Source: Bilabrum cf. latius (Eukaryota > Bigyra: Bicosoecida > Bigyra > Bicosoecida). Taken from it: a stretch of DNA of 64,000 nucleotides. A model generated the notes under the pieces. That model saw only the letters and a program-made list of their open reading frames with translations. It was not told where the DNA came from and searched no databases. Below are positions 31,904 through 42,128 of this stretch, piece by piece. Both the position numbers and the translations under genes were made by a program. Positions within the stretch are counted from its first letter, which is position 1. Each line of letters starts with the position of its first letter. The DNA lies in NCBI GenBank assembly GCA_965178125.1, contig OZ237770.1, positions 186,001 to 250,000 on the forward strand, given 5' to 3'.

Positions 31904-33524
31904 TCAGCCAACTGGTTTCCCAGCAGAACTAACATCTGCCCCGCCAGTTGCAGCTCCCTCCTGGCCCGCCTTCAACGCAGAATCGACGACATACGCCGTG
32001 GCATCCACCCCATCCACCTCGGGTGGCCTCAGCAATTCGTCCGCACTTTCCAGGATCCTCAGCTCTGGTGGGGGTTCGCGCCGCAATGCAATGCGCTTGG
32101 CGTCCGCCGCGAGTCTTGCAACATCCGCATCTTCACTCGCTTCCTCATGCGACGCACTTTCATGCGATGCACCTGCAGACGCAGCTCCATCAGCAGAGGG
32201 GAGCAACCCGGCGGATCGCAGGATGTTCCTCCCTTGTTCCCTAGCTTTCTGCTCCGACCCCGCCGCGCTCATCGTCCTGCGGCAGACGGCGTTCACGGAT
32301 CGGATCACGTCCACGCACGCGGAACATAGTTTCCCCGGCTGCTTGGACCACTGTGCCACGAGCAGCGCAGCAGTTAGATCCCCTGTGCCCGTGTATGACC
32401 CTTCCAACCGTGGGATGGTCACGGTGAAGCGAGCACGCGGCCCATCGCCCCACCCCGTCTCCCAGACGGCACCTCGATCGCCTTCGACCTCTTCTGCAGT
32501 GGTTGGGCGTGGGAATTTATAATTACAAGTATTGTTTTCGCACTTCAAAATAATGTGAACCATGGACACTTGGCCGAAGGAACTTTCCGGCATTCGAGAC
32601 TCGCTGCACGCATGGTATGGTACGTGCACATGTTCGCAGCATAGACTAAAACGATTGCTCACCCCACGGACAGGAGACGAGCATGAGCATGTGGCCGCTC
32701 TGCCCGGCTGGCAGGTTGGAAGAGGTTACGACCACTGTAGAAGGGCCGCCATCGTGCAATGCATCCACGGCACTGAATGCATCCTCCAACGTGTCCGTAG
32801 ACATCCCAGTGAGCAGTCTGCGGTGCCCAGTTACCTTAAAATGACAAGTCACGATGCCCGGAAGATGGGGGGAACACATGACAATGGTGCGCCACAAGAG
32901 GCGCGAACTGAACTTGGCCTTTGGCTGTCGATGCCAAGCACACATGTCTCACCCCAATTCGAATTGATTCGGCGTCATCACCGTTGCAACCGGCGCCACC
33001 TTGTCTCTATACAGAGCCACTAGTTCCTTGGGCACGTAAAGGTGCCCGTCGTCGCCGAGCACTGGGTCGCATACGTATCTCATCGAGGGCCGGACGGCAC
33101 GGATCTGCTTTACGACATCCAGGACCCGCATCAGGAATGATTCTGATCGTATGTATCCAGTGATAAGGTACGAATACCACGCCAGCTGCCCATTTCTGCG
33201 CAAACCTCCAATCAGGGTATCCAGCTCGTCTCCCTCCAGCACGCTGCCTGGAAAGTCGCCATACCCAGCATGGTGACTGTACTGAACCGAATTCAAGGCG
33301 GATACGTTTATACCATGCAGCTAAAGTGGGAAGGTTGCACTTCGGTTGCCGACGTATCCAAACACTCTGCGAGACGCAACACATCATTCTACACCATTTA
33401 GTATCAATCGACTAGCGTGCTATGGATGCATCATGTATGTACCATCTTACACATGGGACTATATAGCAAGACAGTGCAACTAATCAAGCTCCAATTCACT
33501 CGTCGCGTCCTTCACGGCCGCCAT
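31904..33524 (-). CDS. PDXK: Pyridoxal kinase, TAG read as Gln
   Basis: Phosphorylates pyridoxal to pyridoxal 5'-phosphate in the vitamin B6 salvage path. Exons 33524-33451, 33366-32953, 32817-32663 and 32493-31904; 410 aa, TGA stop; all phases agree. The exon 1/2 junction rebuilds the signature SHVVFGYVGN. TAGs at 33480, 33459 and 33321. The last two fall exactly on family-invariant Gln residues: I-Q-SHV (human SIQSHVV) and ATFPL-Q (human AATFPLQ). Further motifs: NSVQYSHHAGYG, YLITGYIRS, VCDPVLGDDG, TPNQFELGLLTG, STVVVTSSNLP and GTGD with the catalytic Asp253. The C-terminus has an extra Ala/Glu-rich tail of about 100 residues. Head-to-head with the sulfatase at 33628. Confidence 0.95.
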
Positions 33525-33627
33525 ATTATTGTAGTTGCACCGAAGAGTTCATTGAACCAATCCCGAACGTTCGTCTGGCCGTCACTTGCTTAGAATCATT
33601 TATCGAGCCCTGTAGCAGATTATCGTT
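33525..33627. promoter_or_regulatory. Divergent promoter, pyridoxal kinase / sulfatase 1
   Basis: Only 103 bp separate the two start codons, so both promoters must overlap here. No clear TATA box. Confidence 0.5.
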
Positions 33628-35897
33628 ATGATGGGTGCGGTCGGTGTACTTGTGGCTATTCATATAATAACTGGAGCTTGTGCGAGCGCAAAACCAAACT
33701 TTGTGATGATTCTAGCGGGTAAGCAACACGTATGAATATCTGCTCATTCCTTGCGTTCGACTTTGACATGATTTATGAAGTACGAATCGCAACCTGTATT
33801 TGGCTTCGACTCGCAGATGACCTAGGGTGGTTCAACGTCGGATGGAACGGGAACACGCTGATGAAAACCCCATTCATGGACAAGCTCGTAGCCCAAGAGT
33901 CTCTACGGCTCGATCAGGCCTACGCCTACAAATACTGCTCGCGTGAGTACAGTTCGTTTGCCTGTTTTCCAGAGTGGTACCATTAGATGTAATAATCGAC
34001 GATGTTTTAGTGCTAGCGCAATTGTGCATGCTCGCAGCCACCAGGCGTTCGTTCATGACGGGCCGGCTGCCGAACCACGTCGGGATCAAGAACGATCTCG
34101 AAAACGCGACCATTGACTCGAGGTTTGACACGATACAACAAAAATTGAAACGGGAAGCAGGCTATGCCACGGGCATGTCGGGAAAATGGTGAGCGGACCC
34201 GTGTATGACGGGTCTATCCGGATCAAGGGTCTGCAATCAACCGGACTGATGGCGTCTAATCGTAAGCAATTGCGAGTCATCTTCTGTTTTTATCGTTTGT
34301 TGGTGCAGGCACGCGGGCTGCTACACGATGGCCCAGGTCCCGACGGGTCGTGGATTCGACACATCCATCGGGTACTTTCAGGGCATGGAGGACCATTACC
34401 TGCACAATTTCACGGCCTGCAACAACGCCATTGACCTTTGGGACTCGTACGATCCGAGTCCATTCAACCTGACCGGCACGTTCGGCGACTACCTCTATGT
34501 GGATAGGGCCGTGGACACGATCCGCAAGCACGACCAAAGCAAGCCACTGTTCTACTACCTGGCCCTGCAGGTGAGACATCGCGGAGGAGCTTCCCTTGCG
34601 TGGACATTCGTGTGTTTCACCTTGGGACCGGTCAAAACCTACCAATGCGAGCCTCACAACCTAGCAACTCGCGCTTGTAACGGGCTGTTCCCGACTCGAG
34701 CGCAGTACGGTGCAATGGCGCAACCCGTGCTTTCACATCGTCCTTACCAAACTACTAATGTGATATAACCGCACAACTTAGTCCTGCTTCTGTCGCAGGT
34801 GGCCCACAAGCCCAACGAGGCGCCCCCTCGCAACATGGCGGAGTACCCGCCAAGCGTGCCATCGCAGTCGTATTACGCGATGAGTTCGGTTGTCGATGAG
34901 GCTGTTGCAAATGTGACGAATGCACTCAAAGAGGTCGGTATGTGGGACAATACACTGGTGGTGTTCTCGTCCGATAACGGTGAGGCATATTATTCGCAGT
35001 GTTGTCGATCGGAGCTCCAGAACGGAAGGAGGGCTACCAACCGCGTAGCGTGCCCCATTGACCGTAGCCCCCTTTGAGCATATCCATGGCCTACAGCCTC
35101 GCCCTGTTTCCTCTACATTCCACTCCTCTAATTTCTACGCCACACCGCGCAACACTGCAGGCGGGCCCGCGTTTGCCGGTACCTCTACCGCGAGCAACTA
35201 CCCCCAGCGCGGGTCCAAATTTGGGGACTGGCAGGGGGGCGTGCAGGTGGCTTCATTCGTCACAGGGGGTATCCTACCCAGGGAGCAGCGGGGCAGGGCC
35301 ACGAACGCCACCGTTCACATCGCGGACTACTTTGCCACCTTCTCCAAGCTGGCGGGAATCGATCCCGGGAGCGGTCTCGCGGAGCCCAGCGCCGATGCCT
35401 GGCAACGCATCAACCTGGACTCGGAGTCAAAAAACGAAGGGGCTGTCCCTCCTCTCGACTCCGTGAACTAGTGGCCCGTCCTCAGCGGGCAGACAGGCCA
35501 GCCCGCCCGCACTGAGACGTACCTCACCGAGAACGCCGTGATGAGAGGCCCATGGAAGCTGATCCAGGGCAAGGGGAAGAAGCAGCTCGGTGACGCGCAG
35601 TGGTCGGGGCCGTTGTACCCCAAGGTGCCTGCGAACGGAACGGCTGCAGCGGACTGCAGTGCAGGGTGCCTGTACCACGTGCTGGATGACCCAAGGGAGG
35701 AGCACGATCTGGCCAACGAGCAGCCGGGCGAGGTCAAGGAGCTGATGGACCTGTTAAATAGTTACAGGCAGACGAACTTCGAGCCGCAGGTGCCCAGTGT
35801 GAGCATCGAGGAGGTGTGCGCCAAGACGGCCAAGAACGGTGGCAGGCTCACGCCGGCAGATTGGAATGAGAGTCGGCAGAGTAGCGCCGAAGAGTAA
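33628..35897 (+). CDS. Secreted sulfatase, arylsulfatase B-like (formylglycine type)
   Basis: Hydrolyses sulfate esters, probably of GalNAc-4-sulfate type glycans by family resemblance. Exons 33628-33718, 33817-33942, 34038-34188, 34309-34570, 34799-34979 and 35161-35897; 515 aa, TAA stop. Signal peptide at residues 1-21 (VGVLVAIHIITGACA). Metal site LADDLGW (Asp31, Asp32). The formylglycine motif CSPTR (Cys71) is rebuilt across the exon 2/3 junction, followed by SFMTGRLPNHVG, GKWHAG, VFSSDNGG and NYPQRGSKFG. The match continues past the in-frame TAG 35469 (DSVN-Q-WPVLSG) into RGPWKLI and DPREEHDLA. This gene is one of the few ending in TAA, showing TAA remains a stop. Confidence 0.93.
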
Positions 35898-36722
35898 CCC
35901 AAAGTAGTCTTTCGCATGATCCCACACCAGACGATCCGAATTGTCGAATCCCGAAACCATCGATGGATAGTGGCGCGATAGCGATCAGCAATCACGCGTC
36001 TTCGGCAACTCCTTGCACTAGCAAGTGCAACCAAGTTGCAATTGCGGGCAACAGTACTCACAATAATGACACGGTCCCTACAGCCCTAATACATCCAATT
36101 AAGAATCTCCACCACAAGCCATAATTCGGATAGATCCTGCGCCGTAATTCCAATATTTACGGCACGGGATCTGCGGCTGTGGAGAAGACGACGCCAGTGA
36201 AACGGGTGCCACGCAGTCAGCAAGCTTACCAGATGGGCATTGCAGCGTATACCGTTTCCATAAATAGTTAAGAACTTCCCACATAAAGCGGAAGAACTCT
36301 TGACGCCATGTCAACCCTACGCAAGGGGCCAATCAACTGGAGGGAGGTGGAACCTGCGCAGTCCACAAATCGTAAGATTCAAAGCGATCACTCGGTTTAG
36401 TTCTATATTCTGACATACATGTATACATTATAGCGACCGTATATAGTGTAGCTACCCGTAGGCTGCAAGAAGCGTGGCGCCTGCCGATAACTAGGATCAT
36501 TGCCAATTGCCACCTTCAGATTATCGGTGTCAACTGGGTTAAGCAATCAACCGAACACAAACAAAAATGAAGTGAGTCTTGGAACGTGTTCATCTTCTTT
36601 GTGTCTATGTTCCTGGTAGTAAGAGCACTGAGATCACACGTTGTACACAGCACCCTAATCTCGCAGACAGTCACACATGGTTGCAGTTGGTTTCCTCCGA
36701 GAGCCCATCCTCAAAGTTACCA

Positions 36723-36734
36723 CACTCGTCACAC
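36723..36734 (-). repeat. GTGTGACGAGTG word in intergenic DNA
   Basis: An exact reverse-orientation copy with no gene model over it, so the word is not confined to coding sequence. Confidence 0.85.
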
Positions 36735-36913
36735 ATGCCCAACCCACACCTGCCCGGCCTGTGCCTCCCCCTTCCTATCCGCCTCATCAACCCAGTGACC
36801 CCACCGATCATCTTCTCCTCCACCATTTCCTCCCCGTCCCGTTGAACCGTCGTCCCCCCCTCCCTTTGCTCTACCCTCCCCCCCCTAGCTGCCCTCTCTC
36901 TCTCTCTCTCTCG

Positions 36914-37222
36914 CTTGCGGAGCCCATGGCGTGAGCTTGCTGATCCGTTCGACCTGCCCAGTGCGATTGCCTCTTGGGGTGGTCGTTGTAGTTGGGTAGT
37001 GTGTGCTTTGACTCAGACATATTATATTCTCTCTCTCTCGCACTTGCTGATCCGTTCGACCTGCCCAGCGCGATTGCCTCTTGGGGTGGTCGTTGTAGTT
37101 GGGTAGTGTGTGCTTTGACTCAGACATATTATATTCTCTCTCGCACTCGATTGCCTCTTGGGGTGGTCGTTGTATTTGGGTAGTGTGTGCTTTGACTCAG
37201 ACATATTATATTCTCTCTCGCA
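36914..37222 (+). repeat. Three tandem copies of a repeat, progressively truncated at the 5' end
   Basis: Copy 1 (from 36914) starts CTTGCGGAGCCC and matches 16985-17105; copy 2 (from 37043) starts at CTTGCTGATCCG; copy 3 (from 37148) starts at CGATTGCCTCTTGG. Each ends in ACATATTATATTCTCTCT and is joined by CTCTCTCGCA. The shared 3' end and stepwise loss of the 5' end resemble target-primed or template-switched reverse transcription products (inference). Confidence 0.8.
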
Positions 37223-37499
37223 CTCCTCCGCATCGCTACGTCGCATCTGAGCCTGCTCCTCGAGCGGGTCCTGCGCCCACCGAGCGACCTCAATCTCAGA
37301 GACCTTGCTGGCCTCACCAACAATTTCCGAAGCTTGCCTGCCACAACATGCACGAGTAGAATTATTATCGCACTGTTTGCGTGTAGATACTTTTATTGGA
37401 TTATAACCTTATGCCTTGCTAACATTTTGAGTTCTTCACGTCATGTTAAGTCTTTGCAGACAAAGCAAAGCCTCCAAATAATCTGGAATCCGTTCGGCA

Positions 37500-37953
37500 T
37501 CACGCATCTTCAGCAGCTCCCTTCATGAACCGGTTGCACTTGCTGGCAACAGCATGCGCGACCATGTTACGGGTTGTCGTAATCTTGGGCTCTTTGGTAA
37601 GCCAATCTGAAAATGCATCCTGTATCGCAGAAAATCCGGATGGGGGACATACTCCAGGATTGCGCGTGCGACACCATAAGGTATATGTTGGAAGGCATCG
37701 GGAACGAATGCGCTATGAAGCTCACCAGAATTTCTTTGCTGCTCATACCATCTTCGTAAAATGTCATGAACTTGCCGCAGAGGGCAGCAGCGCTTTTGAT
37801 TCCAAGACCCTCGAGCGCGGCGGCTCCAACAAGACCGATCCCCGGGACCGCTTGAAGCGAGTCTGAGCCAGCTGCCGACTTCAAGTCATATACAACGAAC
37901 CCATCAAGAGTGGCCTTAGTGGCTTTTGTTGCAGACGAACTGTATCCTGCCAT
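37500..37953 (-). CDS. BAF-like (barrier-to-autointegration factor) small helix-hairpin-helix protein
   Basis: Exons 37953-37726 and 37619-37500 give 115 aa ending in TGA; donor GTGAGC and acceptor ATACAG, phase 0. The middle, VPGIGLVGAAALEGLGI, is a helix-hairpin-helix followed by a helix resembling BAF (AGIGEVLGKKLEERGF), then GKFMTFYEDG and, after the junction, DAFSDWLTKEPKIT and a final helix. BAF (89 aa in human) bridges DNA and binds LEM proteins at the nuclear envelope. Without splicing the frame would run into a poor tail and TAA at 37567. Assignment is by pattern and moderate. Confidence 0.6.
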
Positions 37954-38114
37954 CCTTGTGTTTATACTATACGTATGGGTCGAGCCAAGTAGGAGTCCGG
38001 TTGGATCTTTGACGATTTATCAGATCTTGAAAAGAACGTTCGTTGGAGTTCATTGCATATGAGTGAAAAACAATTAGAACAAACACCCGCATTTCAACAG
38101 GTTCGCAAATACCA

Positions 38115-39687
38115 TCATTGCCCGGTGATCGCCTCGAGGGACCGAGCAAGTGCTCCGTGCTCGCCGTAGCCCTCCTCGCTCTCAGGCTGCAGCCTTGGCT
38201 AGCCCCCCTTCGGCACCTCGTAGCTCGTCGCACCCCTCCTCTGAGTACTGGACCTACCTCCACCGCTCCCTGCAGACCCAGAGAAGGTCCTCTTGAGCTC
38301 GCCGCCGAACTCCAGCCAGCCGTCCGCACTCGTCACACGGCTTCGGCCACGCCGTGGGGCAGCTTCCAGTACCGCAGGGGTGCCCGCATGCACCGGCCGA
38401 GGAGTGTCCGCTTTAATGGAGTCGGAAGATGCCCCTTTCTGCATTGCTGACACAGCAGCGTCGCTGGGAACAACTGGCAGGTCGCTGTGCATGCAAGAGC
38501 TTGATACGAGCTCTTGTGAACCTCCGCCGCGTACCTGCAAACCCTATGCAAAGTACGACGAGCACGGCCCGGCAGTTGGGCCGTCCAGCTGTGTCCCATG
38601 CTCGTGGCAGAGGCTGGCGCTGCTGCAGCTGTTGCACGTGGAGCAGCTGCCGGCATGGATGCAAGAGCGCGCAGATGAATTGCCCCCATCCCCTCGGGGC
38701 ACCCCGGCGTACTTCATCACATGGCTTTTGCCACCCTTCGTGCTCCTGAACCTGCTCACACTCCTCTGCATCGCGTCCAGATCCAGTCGTGGTACCACCG
38801 GGTGCATCGTACTGCGGTATATAAGGGAGACGGGGTCCCGGGAATCGAAACTCGACCGCTCCCCTATGGACGCCGCGCGCTTGTTCCGCTGCGCCGTGTG
38901 AGGATGGTCCACAGAGAGCCTGCCCGCACCAGAGGTGGTGGGGGTTTCAATGCACGTGTGCGCATGCCCCGGTTCTTGGATGGAAAGTCCGGCAATCTGC
39001 AGACATGCCATGCTCGGTGAGAGCTGTGCGTGTGCTCTGTGTGACGACGACGACCCCATACCGCTGCCGGTGGTAGGGGTGCAGGAGGCGGCTAGTGCCG
39101 CAGGGAACGCGTCGTCTGGGACACGGGACGGGCCGCGAGCAGCTGGGGCTCCAATCGTTGAACTGGGCTTGAGCCGGGGCTGCGTTTGGCACGTGGCACC
39201 ACGGGTTGTCTTTCCAGGCGATCGAAGGGAGGGCTACCCCTTCATGTGCGCTGCCAGTGCCCTGTGGCTGCTTGAGTGAGCAGTTGCAGCTGTGGACTGC
39301 GCCCTCTGTGTTGCCGGGTAGGCGACACTTGATTCGGAGGCTCCCGCATGTTTCCATGCTTTGTTCTTTGATCTAGCCTTTCCAATTGATGGTAAGTCAT
39401 CTGCGGTGCCGTCATGTCTTGCACCATGCGGCCTTAGCGTTCGATGCGAATGCCCAGTCTAGCCCCCAGAATCAGTCCTCGCCTGCGAATGATATCATGG
39501 GTAATTCATTACTTGTAAAAACGATTTCGAGGCTGAAACCTGAAGCACGCGAAATGCAGTCGCGATTAATACATACTTCGAGCCGCGAAGCAAGTGCAGC
39601 AGCAGCTGCTATTCTTGTCGTGAGGGTCAGGCAACCAGCCCTTCCATAACATGATAAACAAAACATAGTCTCACGCTGTCCTAGCAT
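38115..39687 (-). CDS. Unrecognised Ser/Arg-rich protein, TAG read as Gln
   Basis: Exons 39687-39577 and 39482-38115 (donor GTATGT, acceptor CGCAG, phase 0), 492 aa, TGA stop. An in-frame TGA immediately precedes ATG 39687, fixing the start. TAGs at 39459, 39234, 38544 and 38199. The N-terminus is Ala-rich and weakly hydrophobic; the rest is low complexity with a Cys cluster (CIHAGSCSTCNSCSSASLC, about residue 300). One GTGTGACGAGTG word (38327-38338) is read Val-Thr-Ser. No family recognised. Coding status is supported by the long TAG-tolerant frame and clean splice sites only. Confidence 0.5.
38327..38338 (-). repeat. GTGTGACGAGTG word in the Ser/Arg-rich gene
   Basis: An exact copy in the sense orientation of the minus gene, read Val-Thr-Ser. 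Confidence 0.85.
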
Positions 39688-40452
39688 ATATCAGCTGGAG
39701 TTGTGCTCTCAAATTCGCCTGCGAGTAGATTGGGATCAGTTCGGATACCATCCAGTGAGCAGTAGTAGGACCACAAGAGCTGTAATCTCGCGCCCCAGAC
39801 CAGTGGTACAAAGATTACCCAACATAATTAATAGGCAAATTGATTCGGTGCCAAGGGTTCACTCACCGTCCTACAGTCCGTCAAACTTGTTCTGCGTCGG
39901 AGTTGAGAGCCTATGCAAGCAGCTATAGAGTTGCTAACGCATAACGTGGTTGATCTACACACAATAGAAAATATCATGACATATTCGACTTCCAATGCTT
40001 GATTGAGCTCACTTCAAGTACAGTTCCGTCATCAGACTGAGCTGCGTGCCAGCTACTTTTTAGCTACGACCCGCACACTCCCATTACACCTTATTAGAGC
40101 TCAAGTATGGCTGAAATTCAAGAAGCAAATACCTACGTGCTGTAAATCAATGCAAGACTGGATTGCACCCCTACAAGAGACTTTATATGAATCCACACAA
40201 AACCGACCCCAGTACAAAATACACGCTACTCCAAGCAACACTAGACAACTTGGCTAGATGCAATCAGACCTCGATTACGACCACATTGCCCGTGCCAACT
40301 TCATATCGGTGCATCCTCACAATCGGCATCCAGGGGCATTGGGGTCCCGCTGCCCGCGAGGGACGATCGTGCCCTTTTGCCGCCTAAGCACCGTGCAGTG
40401 CAGCAACACGTATGAACCCGTGATACAACCATCATGTGCAGGCAAACCATCA
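39688..40452. other. Intergenic region, nothing recognised
   Basis: About 765 bp, AT-richer than the flanking genes, no credible open frame on either strand even with TAG as sense. Confidence 0.5.
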
Positions 40453-41955
40453 TTATTCATGCCTACCATTCTTGGACCTCCATGCCCAGATCCTCTCCTG
40501 CTCAGCCGCGGCCTCTCTCAGTACCTCCGCCTTGAGATCGTGCCTTAAGCCGGGTGTGTGGAGCAGCCAGCCCTGTGACGAGTACCAAGGCCACTGGTAA
40601 CCCAGCACGCCAGCATACGCTACCGAGCAGATGCCGCTCTTTGCCGTGCTCGCACCACTTTGGCTCGCCTCGAGCAGTTGCTCGGCCCTGTGCTCGCACA
40701 CGGCGTGCTCGTACGGCAGCGATGCGACACGGTTACCGTCTGCACTGGCCTTGGCGACCGCGTCTGCTGCAACACTGTGGCACTTGCTATATGCCAACAG
40801 TCGACGGTATTTCTGCAGTCTCGTGGCATCTGTGGCGTGCTCCTTGTTCTCCCCTCGGGGCCCGTACTTGTTTCGATCAACCGGGGTTCGGCCCGGCTGC
40901 AGCACACCGTATACACCGGGTCGACTTTCCTGCTGCTACTACTGCTACTACTGCCCCAGCTGCCTACTTCTACTGAAATGTTCACCAAACGCCTTGGCTG
41001 CGTGCAAGGCCCCTTCTAATAAAGGCTGGTCACGGAGACCGTGTCCATCATACCTGCGCAGATAGGCTCGCCCGATCCAGTCGCACAGCAGGGTCGCACT
41101 GCGTACCGTTGGTCGCACGAAGAGAACTCCGGAGTTGACCGGGTCTGTCGTGATGACGTCTCGGCTGTTTTCCAGAGTATGTAATTCTGCATCCGTGTGA
41201 TCCTTCTTAGGCGATGTAGTGCTAGATGCAGATTTCTCTGACTTGCGGTCAATGCTGCTGTCGGCTCCGGTGTGTCCGCCGCACTCTCCCATCGATTTCT
41301 CCACGATCGTCTGCAGGTTGCCGTCACCCGCAGCGAGGAAGACGACGTCCAAGTCGCGCCAGATCAACCAACGGGATCTGCGAGTAGCTGTAGCGGATGC
41401 ACTCCTCAAATGACCCGGCTGAAATCCAGCGCTTGCTGCGGTGGCGCATCGCCTGAAAGCGCCTATCGCGGCGGCCTCTCCAAACTGCGCCCCCGAATCC
41501 ACATGGCTGCCGTCCGTCGGCTACGGCACGAACGATTGCATGCCTGGAAATTCTGCCCTTAGCATTAGGATCGGCTTCATGAAATGGGCCTCGCCGAGCG
41601 TGTCTGTGGTGAGGGCTGCAACGCCGTTCAGTGAGCTGATCTTGTCGCCCAGCCAGCACTCGTACCCATGGTGTTTGCAGTAGGATGCAAAATTGTCGAG
41701 AACTGCTCCGCTGAGATCATGCTAGCCTTGATTGAGCGAAAGGATTGCGAATGGCGACGAAGCATTGGTGTGCAACCGAGTGCCAACCACTGATGAAGAC
41801 TGCCAGAAGTAGGCTTTCCACGGCAATGTGACGTGGTGCCTGTACGAAATTAATACAGCAATCATGATCTGCACAAGGACCATGGTGCCAAACATGGCCA
41901 GCGATGAAGCGGAGCAGCTACTTATCGACCGCGGTGGTGGTCGATTACTGTGCAT
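40453..41955 (-). CDS. Golgi-type glycosyltransferase (GT34-like or nucleotide-diphospho-sugar transferase fold), TAG read as Gln
   Basis: A single exon of 500 aa from ATG 41955 to TAA 40453. It is a type II membrane protein: short N-tail, then a TM anchor (MFGTMVLVQIMIAVLIS). The catalytic part begins SPFAILSLNQG, then NFASYCKHHGYECWLGD, and the DxD-type motif RDLDVVFL (Asp201, Asp203), then DPVNSGVLFVRPT and LRDQPLLEGAL. TAGs at 41722, 41521 and four in a polyglutamine run at 40930-40953, where TAG and CAG alternate (four each). Homologous order is kept across the first two. The acceptor specificity cannot be read from sequence. Head-to-head with sulfatase 2. Confidence 0.8.
40930..40953 (-). 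repeat. Polyglutamine tract of interleaved CAG and TAG codons
   Basis: Eight consecutive codons in the glycosyltransferase frame: four CAG and four TAG in the order C-T-T-C-T-T-C-C (C=CAG, T=TAG), followed by GAA. If TAG were a stop this would be four terminators in eight codons inside a frame open on both sides. Confidence 0.9.
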
Positions 41956-42128
41956 TTTATCTTTGCGTGCGTTGCCCCTATTGCTGCACTTTACTATAGG
42001 GTGATATACTCATTACTATGTACGAATCATGTCACTCTATCTACGCAATGAAGATCAGACAAATGTCTTGCCGAAATAGATAGTCGGTTCCGCGGCGCAT
42101 TTGGCGCGGCGCCCATTGGATCACTGCG
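41956..42128. promoter_or_regulatory. Divergent promoter, glycosyltransferase / sulfatase 2
   Basis: 173 bp between two start codons facing away from each other. No TATA box seen. Confidence 0.45.

Larger units (their letters stand above)
35898..37499. other. Long intergenic region with repeats
   Basis: No gene seen in 1.6 kb. Contains one GTGTGACGAGTG word (36723-36734, reverse), a C-rich stretch (36740-36890), a CT microsatellite (36892-36913) and the tandem repeat block. Confidence 0.5.

Noticed and set aside
36677-36934. Proline-rich plus-strand frame ending LAEPMA
   Set aside because: It only borrows the end of the repeat unit; upstream it is a C/T-rich low-complexity stretch.
37567-37953. 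Unspliced 128-aa version of the BAF-like protein ending at TAA
   Set aside because: A GTGAGC donor and ATACAG acceptor give a phase-0 junction and a better BAF-like C-terminal helix ending in TGA.
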